The position numbers and the translations under genes were made by a program. Of a stretch of 64,000 bases of DNA, positions 35,331 to 46,874 are shown piece by piece (the stretch's first letter is position 1; each line of letters starts with the position of its first letter). The DNA comes from Silene latifolia. Lineage: Eukaryota; Streptophyta; Magnoliopsida; Caryophyllales; Caryophyllaceae. The notes beneath the pieces are model-generated. The model was not told where the DNA came from. It searched no databases and was given only the letters and a program-made list of their open reading frames with translations. The stretch is from positions 87,234,120 to 87,298,119 of the forward strand of contig NC_133535.1 in the NCBI RefSeq assembly GCF_048544455.1, written 5' to 3'.

Positions 35331-36100
35331 TAAAGTAACAATTTTTGGGGGTTTTGATTGTTTGATTTCTAACAACTAATAACAATATAAATAAATAAGA
35401 CGAATTCTACAATATTAAAAGGTCTAGGGATTAGGTTCACTAGGTAGTTATTCGGGGGTGAGATTTAACTTATTGATAGAGCAATTTATATTGTTTAAGG
35501 TCATAAGACCGGTCGATTCTAATATGTCCTTTTGTTCTAATTTAACATGCAATCACTATCATTAAATTAGTTCTATTCAGCTGTCGTAGCCTTTATTAGT
35601 CTTAACCCGATCAGTGAAAATCCTAGTTTATGCAATACTAATTATTCAACCCTGCAGAAGCTAATCAACTAGATTCAAACCAACAAGCTGAACAACAACA
35701 AAGAGCAATTTAACTATCAATTCATCAATATAATTCCCCTTTATAACAACCTACATCCCCATTCATCGTAGACAAGAGAATTAGCTACTCATATTAAAGC
35801 GAAGGACAACAATAGCAATAAAAAGAAACATGATGGAAAACAATAAAAGATGAATAACGATTGAATAATAATTATTGAAGAAAGATTAGGAACAACACCG
35901 TAATAATAACGAAGAACAAGTTTAGATCTGAAAGTAAGAACAAAACCAAACTAAACTAAAGGTATTTGAGAGTTTTCTAGGGTAACTCTTCCGTAGCTAC
36001 CGAAAATAAAGCGTAAATAAACTTGGGGTATGATTTAGGTATTATAGTAAAACATAACCGACTTAAGGAAATTGCGGAAAATTCTGGAAATAACAGGATC

Positions 36101-36175
36101 CTTGATCGAGCCCATGGCCACTCAATCGAGTACAGAACATCCTCGATCGAGCCTATGCTCAGTTGATCGAGGAAC
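36101..36175. repeat. Palindrome cluster in solo LTR F
   Basis: Four related words occur in pairs: ttgatcgag, ctcaatcgag, ctcgatcgag and ttgatcgag. It is the F-family version of the palindrome clusters described in other LTRs here. Confidence 0.65.
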
Positions 36176-36786
36176 CATCCATCTTCACCTCTTTTCCTCG
36201 TGTTGTCTTCTTAACTTCTCTTCTTTCATTCTTATGGATTCCCGTGCCATGCTTCGTGTATTCCTTCATGCCCACTCCGCGATGCCCATTTCATTCCTCT
36301 GCTCCTCAAATGCATCATTCCTGCATTAAACATCAAATAGCGGAAGTAACAACATTCTAACATAAAAGGCATGTGATTTATATAAACTAGCACGAAAACC
36401 ATATCAAAAGTAATTAAGGGGAGGCATAAATATGTATATAATAATTGTAACATTCCGTTTGATGTTATGAGTATCTTTATATTGGATTATCTAGTGGATG
36501 ATATGTTACGGAGCTAGCAACGTTTGTGTTGGTAGTGTATGGAGTTAGTGTCGAGAGAGATATAATGTAGTTGATACGATATCGTGAGACATGTTGTAGA
36601 GGTAGGCGTAGTTGGTGGAGTTGGTGTTAAGAGTTCATGTTTTATGGGGCGAGGTTTTGTTTTGAGTTCTTAGTTGCGTTGTTGTGTCTTAATCGAGTTG
36701 GTAGGTTTGTTTTTTTTTTTTATGTAGGGGTTGAACTTTGGGGACAAAGTTCTTTTTAAGGAGGGAAGACTATAATACTACGGTTT

Positions 36787-36952
36787 TATGAGTCTGTGGG
36801 TACTCTATCGAGTGGGGCTTACTCTGTCGAGTAAGTAGTTTTTGACGCAAAACAGTAGTCTGCCTGTAGGGTACTCGATCGAGTAAGTTTGGTACTCGAT
36901 CGAGTAGGGAGCACTCGATCGAGTAAGTGCCTTACTCGATCGAGTAAGTGTG
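36787..36952. repeat. Palindrome cluster in 5' LTR G
   Basis: Two degenerate units (actctatcgagtg, actctgtcgagta) are followed after about 35 bp by four tactcgatcgagta units with 4-9 bp spacers. The same layout lies at 51239-51391 in the 3' LTR. Confidence 0.9.
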
Positions 36953-36998
36953 TTTTATGGGTCTGTTTTGACGGGTTTTGCTAATAACGCGAGATTAA

Positions 36999-37005
36999 TA
37001 TAAAA
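36999..37005 (+). promoter_or_regulatory. TATA-like box of LTR G
   Basis: gattaaTATAAAAGGCTTCC is conserved in both LTRs (the second copy near 51440) and lies just downstream of the palindrome cluster. Confidence 0.5.
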
Positions 37006-38230
37006 GGCTTCCGTCATTTTCTTTAATCACTTTTCACCTTTCTAAACCATTCAAAAGAAAAAGAAGTTACGTAGTTCTCTCTCGTCGCGTTGTTGGCAAA
37101 TCCTAATGGTTAGAGTCGTCGGATCGTTAAGTTCTTTACGCCGTTGAGACCGTCGTATTATGGGTAAGATCCTTGTACCGTTTTTATATTGTTTCATTGA
37201 TTTTGGTTAAACCCTAATTTGGGGATTTTGGGGTTTTTATGATTGTATGATTAACGTAGTATTTGTATGAATATATGTGTAGGAGGAGGGTTCGTAGAAG
37301 AGAGGTTTTGTGACAGCTGCTAGATCGTCTGATTTTGTGATTCTTTTTCCGGTAGGGTTTCCTACTCGCATTAGTTACATGATGTGCGTGGTGATTGTGC
37401 TGTAGTTAGTGGTTGTTGATTGATTCAGACGGTTGTGATTTCATGTTGTTGATTGATTCAGACGGTTGTGATTTCATATTGCTGATTGTTTCATACGGTT
37501 GTTGAGGTTGTATTGTGATTACTGTTTATTTGTCTGTGTTCTTCGGGGTGCGTCCCTGGCTGAGTTGAGTCACTTGCGGGAGTGGCTTCACGCCCTTGAT
37601 TCGCCTTCTGTGGAACCCGCCACAGAAGGGATGTGCACATTAATCAACATGGGTTTATCGCTCGATGGAGATGAGCGGGGCTTAGGTGGGAATGACTACG
37701 GTCCCCCACTGGCGGCGAGGAGAATCTGTTGCGATGGGTACTCTGGCAGGGCTACACACTTTAGTGTGTAGTCAGTTATGAAGTGATTGGAGATGGAGAC
37801 TAGGGTTGTGTGTGAGCTGTTTGTATGATTGTTTCAGTGTGGCTTTGATTGTGTAATTAGTACTGACCCCGTTTAAATGTTTTAAAAACTGTGGTGATCC
37901 ATTCGGGGGTGGTGAGCAGTTATTGAGCAGGTATGATATGACGCGTATGGGATAGCTGGGATGAGTCATCACGTGGCAGTTAGAAGTCTTCTGTTGTCTC
38001 AGACGATGTTTTATAGTTTTGACAGTTTTATCAGTATACCGTCTGAGAACCTTGTGTTTCAGTTTAACAGTTTTGGTTTTGATCATCTAATCACTTTAAA
38101 CTATATTGTTATTTAAATTATGTTTCTTCATTGTCATTTGATTATCATTGCCTTGGGTAACCGAGATGGTGACGTTCTTATACCTTAAGTGGTCCTGGTA
38201 AGGCACTTGGAGTATGGAGGTGTCACAAAG

Positions 38231-38242
38231 TGGTATCAGAGC
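38231..38242 (+). other. PBS of element G (tRNA-Met type)
   Basis: TGGTATCAGAGC lies three bases after the LTR end CACA, a perfect match to the initiator tRNA-Met site. Confidence 0.92.
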
Positions 38243-41200
38243 GACGATCCTGAAACCTGTAACTAATGAACCCAATGAATCTAGAGAGTTAAAATAAATT
38301 TAACCTGGGTAGAAATTGTAGGAGCTAATGCAAAGGCTTGGGAGATGTCCTAAAGTAACGAACTCGCCCTACAATTTTGAACCGGTCACCATGGGATATG
38401 AGTCGGGATCGCTATGTGTTTATTTTGTGAACTGTGTACCAATATAGTGATGTGTGGCATGAATCGGTGTGATTTTGTATGTTGTTGGTTTAAAGCATGT
38501 TGAATGATAGTTGGTTTACAATGTTGGTTGGAGTAGTTGGAAAAGTATGTGAGAATGATGAATGAGGTGGTGGAAAAAAGGAGTAGTTCATATGTGATAA
38601 TATGTGATGAATAATGATGTTGCAGGATGAATGATTTATAATGTGTCTATACTAGTAACATGTGATTAGGGGATTTGATATGATTTTACCTAATTTTGTT
38701 TGCGTAAAGTTATATAATAAGTTCATATAATTGTCTACTGTGGTATCATATGCACTTGTTAGATGGAGAATGTGATTGAACTAGGTGAATTGATTGGAAA
38801 AGATGAAGTAGCAATTGCATGAGAATATAAATTTCGTGATTATGAATATACGTTTAGGTGACAAAGTGGATTTGTAATATGTAGTAACATGGAAATAGGA
38901 TTTGTAATGTATGAGTATGTTTTATTTTACGAAACGTTATAAAGTTAAAGTATGTGGTAGTACATGATTGATAAGTTGAATGTTATATGAGCATGATAGA
39001 TGTCAATGTCTGGCTTTTGGTAGGTAGTAACACGTGGTTGGGAATAGTGGTTTTACAAGTATCGAGTCGCTTTTGTTCACCTTGTTGATGTTTAAGTTGT
39101 TTAAAAGAAAAAAATCAAATAGTTATGTCGTCTGATTACAACAAAGTTGTCTTTAAACTGTTATAAATTGAGATGAATAAATTATTTTAATGCGATTCCA
39201 ATTGGAGGTGATAGCTTGTTCTTTTACGATTCTAACAATAGGTCACACGCCCAAAACGACCAAGAAACGAGTAAGGTATGACCGTTTTACGAAAATTGGA
39301 CAGTGCTGAGAAATGCGTAGGGTACTCGATCGAGTGGCCCTCACTCGATCGACTGCACCTCTTGTTAGTCGATCGAGTAACCCTTACTCGATCGAGTAGC
39401 CTTGGTAATTTGTTTTACGTGCTTCTGATCTTCACCTACTCGATCGAGTAAGTCACTTACTCGATCGAGTGGCCTGTACTCGATCTAGTCACCCCTGTTT
39501 TGGGTCATATGCTTATCTTTTGACTTCGTTGCATATTATGTTTAATTCAATGGTGTTATTTTGCTTCTTTATGCATTGTTTTACATGTATGTTGGTCTTG
39601 ATGCGTAAGTTACCCAATATTATGGTGTAGTGAGTGGCACCTTATGGTGGGTATGAATTCGGTGGGAGGACATGAGTTATATGTGGTTGTGATGGATAGT
39701 GGAAAAAGAAAAGAAGGATTGGTAAGGCTTATTAAGGCATGTATCATGTTTTGTGAGAAGAGATGAGTGATATGATTTTGTGTTGAGTAATGTAAAAGTA
39801 AGTAAATATGGGCAATGAATGATGTGAGTCTAAGGAACGTGAGAATGAATAGATTGAAAGGGAGAATGTGGATAGTAGCAACTTGAAATGTGTAAAGAAT
39901 TATGGAGGGAGATGGTTAGGAATTGTGTTGGTTAAGAATATATATAATGAAAGGTCGTTTTAGAGGGATTGAGAAGAGTGGTATATAGTGAACTTAATGG
40001 AGACATGTCGCGACGTGGATTTGCAGATAGTGAGTGAGTTTGGGAATTTGTGTTATCAAGAGGTGAAACAAATGTGTGATTTCCTTGGGCAATTAACGGT
40101 ATAAAATTAATTTTGATATCTAGAGATGTAAAAAGGGAGATGCAATTGTTTGAACAAGTAAACGTTGATTCTATGGATGGATTAGTTGCAAGGGTGAGTG
40201 ATAGCATAATAAGAGAATATCTATGGTAAGAAAGAGTGAGATGATATCGATAAGAAATAATCAGATGTGAGTTTTGGAGTAATGAGAAGGTAACCGGAGT
40301 ACTAAAGAGTTAGGTAGAAGTAATAAGGAGTTGAATGGTTAATTACTTTTGTCGAGTGTAAAAAGAAAAGAATGAGGGGAGTAAAACTAGGAAAATGTTC
40401 ACCGGAGTTATGTGATATAAAAGTAAAGAATCGTCGAGATGTATGATACTATCATGAGGATTTGATTTAACAGTTATATAGGAGTTCCAGGACGACATGA
40501 TAATCATGAGTTTCGAGGAATTAAGTAAAGTAAAAGTTGGGTAAAGAATTTGCACGATATGAGATCTTGGTGGTGAGTCAGGTGACAATACAATTAAGGA
40601 TGGAATTGGAAATAGTGTTGAGATGATTTTTGTTGATGTATTTGATGTTCGTTATTTGGGATGATAACCAAAGATAGGAAAGAAACTGTGATGTTTAGAG
40701 ATGAGTGTAAGAAGCTTGATGTACGAACGGTGGTAGTGTGGAGGTGTTGTCACTAGTGGTTAAGGGTGATAATAAATAGGAAAGATGGCAGTTCTAAAGA
40801 GGTTGAATTTGTAGAGACCGAATTGATATGTATGGTTGTGAGGAAGTATAAGACGTAGTCTTAAGAGGCGGTTTCTGGTAATGAGTGTTAGATGTATGGT
40901 TATGTATAGCAGAAGGTGCTGGTTATGCGAATGGGAGAATGTGTTATGATGGGCATACGAGTTAAGCTCGGGTAAGAGGTAACCTTTGTCAGGTGGTAAC
41001 TTACGTGATCAGGATTGACTAGTTGGATGTGATTACGGGTCTATGATGTGTATGAATGTTGTGTGAGGTTTTGACCTCACAAGAAGTGGTATTGTGTGAT
41101 AATTATAAAGTTGTTATCTGAATTTTCTATAAGTTGAGTACGGTAACCTAATTGAATGATATTAAAAAAAATGGTAATAATTTGATTGATCTGGCATGGT

Positions 41201-42173
41201 TAGTTATAATTGTATGTGTATTTATAATACATGTGTATTCCGTGAAATGGTAGGGATGATGGTCATGAGGTGCATATCCGTTTATTCATATAATATGTTG
41301 CGTTGTGATTTAGTAAAGTGGATTTGAGTAAGTTTTCTTGTCCGAGAAGTTATTTCTGAGTCAGTGTTTATGGGATTGTGTATGTTGCGATGTCTATCAG
41401 TGTGGTTGTGGTGCCTCGGGTGGTGATCCGGGCACGGTACTTAGTGTTGTGATGCGGGTATTTTCGCACTGCGGTGTGGCTGTTGGTGGCAGTATTGCGA
41501 CGCCGTCACCGGTTGTGGGGGAGTAGGCGGGATGATTATGATTCGAGTTTCGAAAGTACATACCAGTTATAAATAAATTGTTGTTTTGTTTGATGTTGCT
41601 TCATGTGAGTTTCAGTTTTTACCGATAGATAGTTGTTTTGTTTATTAATGTTTCTTACCAGTTAAGTTTGGGAATGAGGGTAGTGTATGATATGAAAGAC
41701 AGTTGTATATGTTTTCGTTGTTGTCATGGTATAGTGATATTCTGTTGTTGGGACACAATTGTCAGAAGTTGTTACAGTACATTTGATCTTGTTGTAGATG
41801 AGGCATCAGTGCACATAGTCATGGCAAGTGATTCTTAGAACATGTGTGGTAATGATCTGAAAGCTGCAGGTGGTTCATAATCTTTCGTTGAGACAGTGAG
41901 TGTAGGGTGTTGGGAATTAGTGTCATGTTAAGTTGTGTATGAGTTTTGCGGTAATGAAATAAAAGAACTTAAGGATCTAGTGTCAGTGTATGTAATAATT
42001 GTGGATCGTAAGTTATGAGTATGGAGATAGTTGCAGGTATAAAGGATTATGTCGTTTTGGTAGTAATAGGGTACAATTGAAGTTTTGGTTAAGCTAAAGA
42101 TTTTGAGGTATAGGTAAGGTGGTGTGACGAGTGAATTGAAGTATGAGAATTGTTTAAGTAAGAGAGCCTTAGG
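38243..42173 (+). other. Internal region of element G, left part, no recognisable ORF
   Basis: This is about 3.9 kb of AT-rich, G-over-C-biased sequence with frames no longer than about 90 codons and none with a retroelement motif. It contains a seven-member cluster of actcgatcgagt palindromes (39318-39490). Faint pol-like words might be remnants (e.g. near 40100) but are not enough to call a gene. Confidence 0.55.
39318..39490. repeat. Palindrome cluster in leader of element G
   Basis: Seven units of the type (t)actcgatcgagt occur (some with one mismatch, e.g. actcgatctagt), grouped as pairs with 5-12 bp spacers and separated by longer gaps. Confidence 0.88.
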
Positions 42174-42178
42174 TATAT

Positions 42179-43664
42179 TAATGCGTGTCTTTTATATGAT
42201 GTTTTACATCCCATTTTACACGCATTTCAGAGCTCATTCATGTAGTTTATGCTACATTTCTCCCTATTTCCGTCTACTTCCGTATTTTTGTACATTATTG
42301 CAGAAATGTGAAGAATCCAGCGGAAATCGAGCTAAATCCATCCCCGAGTATCCTGCATTGCATTTGACGTGAAGTATTCGCTTAAGGAACGAGCTTGGTG
42401 CGCAATTCAAGGCCCAAAAGGCAAATCCACGAGATTATAGAAGTCAAGTAGCAGCTAAAGCAGTCGATCGACCACTAGCATCGGTCGATCGACCAACCTG
42501 CGGGTTCCAGAAGCTACTGTACACTGAAGAGCGGTCGATCGACTGCCATGCTTAGTCGATCGACCAAGCTGCTATCCCAGACGAAAATTAAAATATCGAG
42601 GAATTTGAAGCCCATTATGTTTAGGTTTTGATAATAAGTGTTACGTATGTTTGCTATATAACGTAACCTAGAACATCAGATAGAGGCATCGAGTTTTGAT
42701 CCGATTTTTATCTAAGTTTTACACAGTAACATTCAGTTTCTATTAGGGTTCGGAATATTGTTTTAGCATTGGAATTTCGTTCTTATTCTTAATCATTCCT
42801 CTGCAATTTCGATTCACTTTTATTTCGTTGTTAGTATAGAATTGCTAGTTAGGTTCTCGAAACCGTTTTATCGTTGCATGTTAATTCTTTATCTTACCGC
42901 TTTAATTATGAATTCATTACTTTTATGCCCTAGTTTTATTGTTGTTATCACCCTCAGCATGAGTAGCTAAATCAATTGTGCTAGGATGTAGGGGAATTGT
43001 AGTGTAGGCGGCAATATAATGAACACGGCCTGATTCGCGTGTTGGTCAATCGACCACCCTACCCGGTCGATCGACTGACCACGTGAGGTTTTATTTTCGT
43101 TTTAATTGTTTTAATTCTTTATTCGACGAATCGAGTGCACACGACTAGTTGAATGCTTAGGATATGACTGACCCATTAGATCGAGATATAGGGACAGTTG
43201 CTAGATCACCAATTGAAATGACTAAACTATGCTGAGATCGAAAGATAGGTAAAGTTTAGACCGTAAATCACTTTTCAGGACGAAAGTTAGTATTAGTGAT
43301 ATTAGGGACCTATAGCGAGATCGAAAGATGCTATTGGTTAAGAGTGGACCGAGAGGACCTCTTTATTTCCCGCCTCATGTGTTTGATTTAGACCTGTTTA
43401 ATATGCTGCCGCCGAAACTATAACGGACCGACCATCCTAGTACCTCTTTTATACTTGATTTTATATATTTCATTAGTTTACTTTTCTTTTGTTGTTATTA
43501 GCTATAGACCAAACCCAATCAGACCCCCACCTTTTGTTACCTTAGACCGAATTTAAACAATTAGAAATTACGTCTGCCTCTCTGTGGTTCGACCCGACTG
43601 CCGCTAGGTATAGTTGTAGTTGGAGTTTATAAATATTATTTTTGACACCTCACGACGGGTATCA
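42179..43664 (+). repeat. 5' LTR of element H
   Basis: This 1486-bp LTR runs from TAATGCGTGTC (TG mutated to TA) to CGGGTATCA. A TATATAAC box lies at 42655-42662. Palindromes of gtcgatcgac type lie at 42463-42570 and 43042-43080. Compared with the 3' LTR it lacks a roughly 22-bp stretch near 42800 and otherwise differs by scattered changes. Confidence 0.92.
42463..42570. repeat. Palindrome cluster in LTR H
   Basis: Two pairs of gtcgatcgac-type units (cagtcgatcgaccac, ggtcgatcgacc; then ggtcgatcgactg, gtcgatcgacc) have about 8-12 bp inside each pair and about 35 bp between pairs. It is repeated in the 3' LTR at 49254-49352. Confidence 0.9.
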
Positions 43665-43669
43665 AATTT

Positions 43670-43687
43670 TGGCGCCGTTGCCGGGGA
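43670..43687 (+). other. PBS of element H (tRNA-Asp type)
   Basis: TGGCGCCGTTGCCGGGGA lies five bases after the LTR end, the standard Athila-type site. Confidence 0.88.
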
Positions 43688-43789
43688 GGCAATTATTCTA
43701 ATTTTTAGTTGTTTTTATTTAGTCTTTCTTTAGTTTAAGGGACTTCCGTTCCTTAAACTTTTCTTATATTCTTTTTGTAGTTTCTTCTT

Positions 43790-45163
43790 ATGCGCAGGTC
43801 ACAGGGTGGTGAACTAGTACCATTAAATCCTGAGATCGAGAAATCCTTGCGCGAGTTGAGACGATCACAAAGGGTATTACCGACAGAGGAAGAGCCGAGT
43901 ACTCATGTCAAGCTACTACGAGAACGCCTGTTCAAGGAGATCCACCTACATCTCCCCTGCCTCTACTTCTTCACTCGGACATTCTTACTTCTCCAAATCC
44001 CGTCATGGCTGAAGAAGCAACCATTGCTAGTCACTCGAGCCTCACAAATGCGAATTTCTACAAAGGATTCGAACTACCCGGGAGGCGAAAAATTCGAGCC
44101 AAAGCCTTCCTATATTTACCTGGTTGAGAGGAACCATTCGGGGAGCCGCAAATGAAGATGCAGCCAAGCACATGGAGATTTTTATTGATTATTGTTGCTC
44201 TATACCCCCGCCGACCGGTGTGACCCAAGATCAGATCAAGGAGACCATGTTCATTTTCTCTCTTCGTGACGCTGCAAGAGAGTGGTATAGAGATCCGGAC
44301 CGAGCCGCCCATGGGATCACCTCTTTGGAATTCCTTAGCCCTGGCATTCTACAAAAAGTACTTCTCTGCCTCGAAGACGAATGCCATTAGAGCTCAGATC
44401 ACGAGCTTTAAACAAGGGCCTGATGAGAACTTTCATGAAGCATGGGTCCGTTTAAAGAAATCTGTGCGAACCATACCGCACCATGGGTTCGAAAAATGGA
44501 GTCTTTGCAACCAGTTCTATAATGGGTCAGTATGACGATCGAGGGCTATTTTGGATGCTTTGCGACCAATGGCCGATTTGTTGAGAACATGGGAGAGACT
44601 AAGGGGTGGAAGATCATCGATGATTTGGCCACTCATAAGGTCAATATGGGAATTCGAGAGGAAACCAGAGGAGAGAGCTGCTGAATCTTCCTCTGTTCTT
44701 TCGCACTAGAAGCTCTCACGGCAAGGTTTGACAAATATGAATTGGGAGGAGCTTCTAAAGGTGGGATGTACCATGTTAACGTTGTTTCAGACGGTCCTTT
44801 CGTCGGTAGAAGATGTGGAGCCGAGGGGCATGTCTCGAGAATTGTTCTGTTCCCTTTGAGTCTTGTCTTTGCCTTTCAACATTATAGGCAGACAAACACG
44901 TACTATGAGCTGAATGTCCACCCCAACTTGAGGTGGAGTAGCCGAATGTCCCGAATCCGACTCAACCTCCACAACAAAGTGAGCAGCAGACAAGCTTATG
45001 TGCCCCCTCATCATAAGCAACAACAATACCAAAAACCTCCCTATGTGCCGCAAAGCAAAGAACAATCCCAGCACTCGATTTTGCTGAGTTTAAGAACTTG
45101 CTGCTGAAGGAGTCCCAAGCTAGAGAGGCCGGGATGAAGCTACTAGAGAACCAAATTGCTTAA
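43790..45163 (+). pseudogene. gag: Athila-type gag, frame-disrupted
   Basis: This forms the particle shell and nucleocapsid. The start MRRSQGGELVPLNPEIEKSL resembles the start of element D gag. The frame shifts near 43915 and again near 44120 and 44330. The core segments are readable: HMEIFIDYCCSIPPPTGVTQ, AAREWYRDPDRA, AFYKKYFSASKTNAIRAQIT and HHGFEKWSLCNQFYNG. A stop at 44533 interrupts the core. A zinc-knuckle remnant (RRCGAEGHVSR) lies near 44808-44840. Just before 45163 an in-frame TAA replaces the Gln expected in LLENQIA(Q)LAS. Confidence 0.8.
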
Positions 45164-46036
45164 TTGGCTAGTAATAGTACCACTCGAGCTCTCGGACACT
45201 TACCGACTCAAACTGACCAGAAAGAGACCCTGAATGCCATTACTTTGAGGAGTGGGTCTACCCTGGAGGGGCCTGCTATGGTCGAGGATGCCCCTGAAAA
45301 GAATGAGGCGGAACCGAGTCAAAAGAAAGCTTTAACGAAAAATAACAAGAACAAGGCGTCTACCGGGTACATCGATCGATCGATCGATATACCGTCGATC
45401 GACCGATATGCGGGTTCTGAGAGCTTAGAATCGTACACCTCGCCGATCGACCGAGCAAGGTGGTCGATCGACCGAGGCCCTGGCGATATTGAGAAATTTC
45501 GTCCTTCAATGCCCGATAATTTGAGAGACCATTTGTTCCGGGATTCGACAACTCCGAAAGTATTGAGGCAAGACCCGAGTGCTGATGGGTCCGTCCCGAT
45601 TCCGAAGTTCGACCCAATGTCGGTCAATGGCTCACATTTGAGACGGTCTGAGGAGGGTTCAAGCTTCAATAAGGAGAAGGTGGTGGACTTTCAGCCTAAG
45701 TCCACGGATACCGGCATGCGAGACTTAGAGGAGAGGGCTAAGGTACTTCTCTCAGCCCCATATCCAGAGAGACTAGTGCCGACGAAGGAACAGGTATCTT
45801 TCAATAAATTTGAAAAGGTTATTCGTAGTTTGAATGTACAAGTTTCTTTCCTTGAGTTGGTCAATCAAGTGCCTGCCTACACTAAATTCATGAAACAACT
45901 CCTGTCTAAGAAAAAGTCACTTGAAACAAAGTGCATCTTGTCGCACCGACCGAGGAAACTTGTTCTTATCTGTCTCTCACATCAAGCGCCCATAAACAAG
46001 CCGACCCGTAGCTTTTCTCTGTTCCTTGTAATATAG
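45164..46036 (+). CDS. Athila gag-protease linker with an in-frame palindrome cassette
   Basis: This 290-residue frame continues gag. The motif LNAITLRSG (about residues 25-33) is a hallmark of Athila-type polyproteins before the protease. Residues about 70-103 are translated palindromes, reading IDRSIDIPSIDRY and SPIDRARWSIDRG (DNA 45368-45475). Then come YPERLVPTKEQVSF and FLELVNQVPAYTKFMKQLLS, a conserved block upstream of the protease. The last about 30 codons are out of frame, so the true polyprotein shifts frame near 45950-46036. Confidence 0.75.
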   Translation: MASNSTTRALGHLPTQTDQKETLNAITLRSGSTLEGPAMVEDAPEKNEAEPSQKKALTKNNKNKASTGYIDRSIDIPSIDRYAGSESLESYTSPIDRARWSIDRGPGDIEKFRPSMPDNLRDHLFRDSTTPKVLRQDPSADGSVPIPKFDPMSVNGSHLRRSEEGSSFNKEKVVDFQPKSTDTGMRDLEERAKVLLSAPYPERLVPTKEQVSFNKFEKVIRSLNVQVSFLELVNQVPAYTKFMKQLLSKKKSLETKCILSHRPRKLVLICLSHQAPINKPTRSFSLFLVI

Positions 46037-46385
46037 GTACCTTCTCTATTGAGAAGGCATTATGTGACCTAGGAGCTAGTATAAGTGTCATGCCCCCGAG
46101 CCTTGCTAGGAAGCTCAAATTGACTAGGTTCGCAGCGATGTGATATGACAAGAGATGGATGGTGACCGATCTGCGGTCCAGCCAATAGGAGTCCTAGAAG
46201 ACATCCCCGTGCAAATAGGGAAGTTTTTCTTCCCTGTTGACTTTGTCGTCCTAGATATGCCTGAGGATGCCCACATACCTATCATTCTAGGTAGGCCATT
46301 TCTGCACACTGCTGGTGCAGTTATTGATGTTGGTTCTGGGACCCTGACCTTCAAAGTGGGGAAGCATTCTATTGTCTTTGCCTAG
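46037..46385 (+). pseudogene. Athila-type aspartic protease of element H, frameshifted
   Basis: This retropepsin cleaves the polyprotein. The active-site segment LCDLGASISVMP lies at about 46058-46094; DLGAS in place of the usual DSGA or DTGA is typical of Athila. A TGA and a frameshift near 46140 interrupt it. The second half runs VLEDIPVQIGKFFFPVDFVV and then IILGRPFLHTAGAVIDV (46270-46330), ending at a TAG at 46383-46385. The next ORF (46407-46874) is in the same frame beyond that stop. Confidence 0.8.
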
Positions 46386-46874
46386 CCGGCTAAGAAAAAG
46401 GATCCCATGTGGCCTGTGACTTGTAACACGGTTTCTGACAAGAAATCGTACTTTGTGCTTCCTGATTTACCTATCTCTATTCCTGTTGTAACCCCTCCGC
46501 CCCAGATTGGGAGCAAATTGGAGGAAGATTTGTCTATTTCTGATATTACAGGAGCTGGTTTGGGGAAGGAAGAGCTACAAGTCACTCTAGCTGCGAAGAA
46601 GCCAATCATTTCACGAGGAGGTCTTGGTTGCCTTAGCTATGCCACTGATGAGGAAGTTGATGACGAGCCAGTCCAAGTAACGGAGTCCGACTTGGACTTT
46701 GATGAGCAAGAAGAGGTCATCGACTGGGGAGATGATGAAAGTGTTGATCCGTTGAGCCATACGGACGTGGAAGCTAAGAAGGGTGCAGCTGATAAGATAA
46801 GCACCGTTGAGGCTACCTCTAGTAGCCGGCCGACGAAGTGGGCCATTCCGTGGCCGTTCTTGATCAACTACTAG
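46386..46874 (+). CDS. Acidic extension downstream of protease (element H)
   Basis: This frame is in phase with the protease beyond the TAG at 46383. It opens PAKKKDPMWPV, has a Pro/Ile-rich stretch, then an acidic tail (EQEEVIDWGDDESVDPL), and ends PFLINY. In full-length Athila elements a linker of this kind leads into reverse transcriptase; here it simply stops. I assign no separate function. Confidence 0.5.
   Translation, partial: PAKKKDPMWPVTCNTVSDKKSYFVLPDLPISIPVVTPPPQIGSKLEEDLSISDITGAGLGKEELQVTLAAKKPIISRGGLGCLSYATDEEVDDEPVQVTESDLDFDEQEEVIDWGDDESVDPLSHTDVEAKKGAADKISTVEATSSSRPTKWAIPWPFLINY

Larger units (their letters stand above)
36446..38227 (+). repeat. 5' LTR of element G (compound)
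   Basis: The outer start is TGTAACATTCCG and the end is GAGGTGTCACA. At 36771 lies an inner start, TATAATACTACGG (TG mutated to TA), preceded by the PPT-like aaggagggaagac. The inner 1457 bp corresponds to the free-standing solo LTR at 16543-17875. TATAAAA lies at 36999-37005. The palindrome cluster is at 36787-36952. Confidence 0.88.

Noticed and set aside
37499..37771. 90-codon frame, similar to 51856-52209
   Set aside because: Both are within the LTRs of element G; similarity is due to LTR repetition and the frame is not conserved in length.
40080..40210. Possible pol remnant in element G
   Set aside because: A few words resemble pol linkers, but no catalytic motif or sustained frame supports it.
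41338..41526. 62-codon Cys/Gly-rich frame in element G
   Set aside because: Lies in non-coding internal DNA, no motif; composition explains it.
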